From an uncultured Clostridia bacterium (lineage in GTDB: Bacteria; Bacillota; Clostridia; Oscillospirales; Ruminococcaceae), in the NCBI GenBank assembly GCA_947177695.1, contig CAMWVO010000009.1, forward strand, positions 1 through 16,679: a stretch of DNA of 16,679 nt. The letters are read 5' to 3'. The position numbers and the translations under genes were made by a program. The notes beneath the pieces were generated by a model, which worked only from the letters and a program-made list of their open reading frames with translations, had not been told where the DNA came from and made no database searches. Of this stretch, positions 15,581 through 16,679 are shown one piece after another (the stretch's first letter is position 1; the number at the start of each line of letters is the position of its first letter).

Positions 15581-15622
15581 AAAAACAGCCTGCCGCATTC
15601 AAATGTGCGGCAGGCTGTTTTT
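15581..15622. terminator. Strong terminator after the MORN/transglutaminase operon
   Basis: A perfect 17-base-pair stem (15581-15597 with 15606-15622, 8-base loop) has GC-rich core and A5/T5 ends, the form of a bidirectional intrinsic terminator. Downstream, 15630-15654 (CAGGCAGG...CCTGCCTG) and 15662-15673 (CGGCT-TT-AGCCG) form further small hairpins. Nothing gene-like is seen between 15623 and 15780. Confidence 0.9.
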
Positions 15623-15784
15623 GCGTATTCAGGCAGGCGATCAGTCCCTGCCTGTAAAATACGGCTTTAGCCGAGGTCAACATTATCGGGAAATTTACCG
15701 TCCCTTACAAAATATTAAACAGAATTATTAAATAACCGCCTCTCTTTTTTGTGCAAGGATAGAGAGGAAAAATTAAAGAATATG

Positions 15785-15793
15785 TGTTATAAT
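15785..15793 (+). promoter_or_regulatory. Extended -10 promoter of the AraC-family gene
   Basis: TGT-TATAAT at 15785-15793, within ATGTGTTATAAT, which differs by one base from the -10 regions at 162-173 and 11663-11674. There is no clear -35. The inverted repeat CCTCTCT...AGAGAGG (15739-15745 with 15761-15767) ends in the -35 zone and may be a regulator site. The leader to the ATG at 15850 is about 50 bases. Confidence 0.55.
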
Positions 15794-15849
15794 AATAAAG
15801 TCAAATATATGTCTGCAAAGCGCGGTATGTGCGGATAAGGAGGTATCTT

Positions 15850-16679
15850 ATGGAATGGGTCGAAAGATTAAATCAAAGCATTAATTATATTGAGGAACAC
15901 TTGACAGGCGAAATTGACTATGAACAGCTTGGGCGGATTGCCTGCTGCTCCACCTATCACTATCAGAGGATGTTTACTTATATGGCGGGTATCACTCTGG
16001 CAGAGTATATCCGAAGAAGAAAAATGTCTTTAGCGGCGGTAGACTTGCAGGGGGGAGATGAACGGATTATTGATATTGCAGAGAAGTACGGCTACCGTTC
16101 CCCGACTGCATTTAATAGAGCGTTTCAGTCTTTTCATGGGATAGCCCCTTCGTCTGTGAAAGACGAGGGCGTATCTGTGAAATCTTTTTCCCCCATTGTG
16201 TTTAGAATTGCTGTGAAAGGAGCGACAGAAATGAATTATAGAATTGAAACAAAAGAAGCATTCCGCATTATTGGCGTATCTGCACCGCTTGATAAGGAAA
16301 TCGAAAATAACTTTATGGTTGTGCCTAAGATGTGGCAGGAGGCGTCTGTAAATGGAACAATACAGAAATTGGCAGGAATGATGGATACGCCGCCAATGGG
16401 ACTTTTGGGCGTGAGTGCCTGCAATGATGAAGAACAATGGAAATATTTTATTGCCGTTTCCAGTACAAAAACAAGCGGTGAGTTTGAAGAATATACCGTT
16501 CCTGCGTCTGCTTGGGCAATCTTTTCCGGAACGGGTACAAACCAGTCAATACAGGAATTGGAGCAGCGGATCATAACAGAGTGGCTTCCGACCTCCGGAT
16601 ATGAATATGCCGACGCTCCCGATGTTGAGGTTTACTTAAATCCGGACCCGCAGAACGCACAGTATGAGGTATGGATACC
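15850..16679 (+). CDS. AraC-family regulator with GyrI-like ligand domain (cut by window end)
   Basis: 276 codons are visible with no stop, so the 3' end is missing. Residues 1-110 are a two-HTH AraC/XylS DNA-binding domain at the N terminus: YIEEHLTGEIDYEQLGRIAC, YHYQRMFTYMAGITLAEYIR, then IIDIAEKYGYRSPTAFNRAF and HGIAPSSVK. Residues about 127-276 are a GyrI-like small-molecule domain (FRIIGVSAPL, VVPKMWQEA, MGLLGVSACND, YTVPASAWAIFSGTG, ending YEVWI, which is where such domains normally finish), so perhaps only 10-20 residues are lost. The layout matches the Rob/BmrR-like group that responds to hydrophobic compounds and often controls exporters. AAGGAGGT (15838-15845) is 5-6 bases before the ATG. 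Targets are probably to the right of the window. Confidence 0.9.
   Translation, partial: MEWVERLNQSINYIEEHLTGEIDYEQLGRIACCSTYHYQRMFTYMAGITLAEYIRRRKMSLAAVDLQGGDERIIDIAEKYGYRSPTAFNRAFQSFHGIAPSSVKDEGVSVKSFSPIVFRIAVKGATEMNYRIETKEAFRIIGVSAPLDKEIENNFMVVPKMWQEASVNGTIQKLAGMMDTPPMGLLGVSACNDEEQWKYFIAVSSTKTSGEFEEYTVPASAWAIFSGTGTNQSIQELEQRIITEWLPTSGYEYADAPDVEVYLNPDPQNAQYEVWI

Overview
The window looks like chromosomal DNA from a Gram-positive gut or rumen anaerobe of the Bacillota, most likely a Ruminococcus-like member of the Oscillospiraceae. This is inferred from style rather than from a marker gene: strong AGGAGG-type ribosome binding sites, lipoproteins with short lipoboxes, TGN-TATAAT extended -10 promoters, a cytoplasmic GH36 alpha-galactosidase beside a sugar-type binding lipoprotein, and a transmembrane Ser/Thr kinase. 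No rRNA, tRNA, transposase or CRISPR array was seen.

Left block (about 160-6210, all +): an extended -10 promoter, a 38-residue membrane peptide, an oligosaccharide flippase of the Wzx/MATE-like superfamily, an unknown all-beta protein with a carboxypeptidase-regulatory-like segment, an aminoglycoside/choline-kinase-fold phosphotransferase, and an alpha-galactosidase with both catalytic aspartates. Gaps of 22-76 bases suggest one transcription unit, perhaps with a weak internal promoter for the alpha-galactosidase. It ends in about 170 bases packed with five hairpins (6228-6396).

Middle (6500-8400, +): a near-consensus promoter drives a carbohydrate-type extracellular binding lipoprotein with no permease or ATPase genes beside it. 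Its long 3' tail carries a tandem pair of about 94-base repeats and then a strong terminator.

Right block (8530-15625): a small helix-turn-helix protein (+) converges, across a bidirectional terminator, on a 796-residue membrane kinase (-). The kinase has an N-terminal zinc-ribbon-like segment, a complete kinase core, one membrane span and an extracytoplasmic transglutaminase-like domain whose His is replaced by Arg. Divergent from it, behind a 32-base near-perfect palindrome, is a three-gene operon: MORN-repeat lipoprotein, secreted transglutaminase-like protein with an intact Cys-His-Asp triad, and a second MORN lipoprotein with an added C-terminal membrane span and charged tail. A kinase with a degenerate transglutaminase ectodomain facing an operon with an intact one and two surface MORN proteins is the best candidate for an undescribed envelope sensing or processing system here. 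That coupling is inferred from gene order and shared domain type only.

Right edge (15780-16679, +): an AraC-family regulator with a C-terminal GyrI-like ligand domain, cut by the window end, lies behind a perfect terminator and its own extended -10 promoter.
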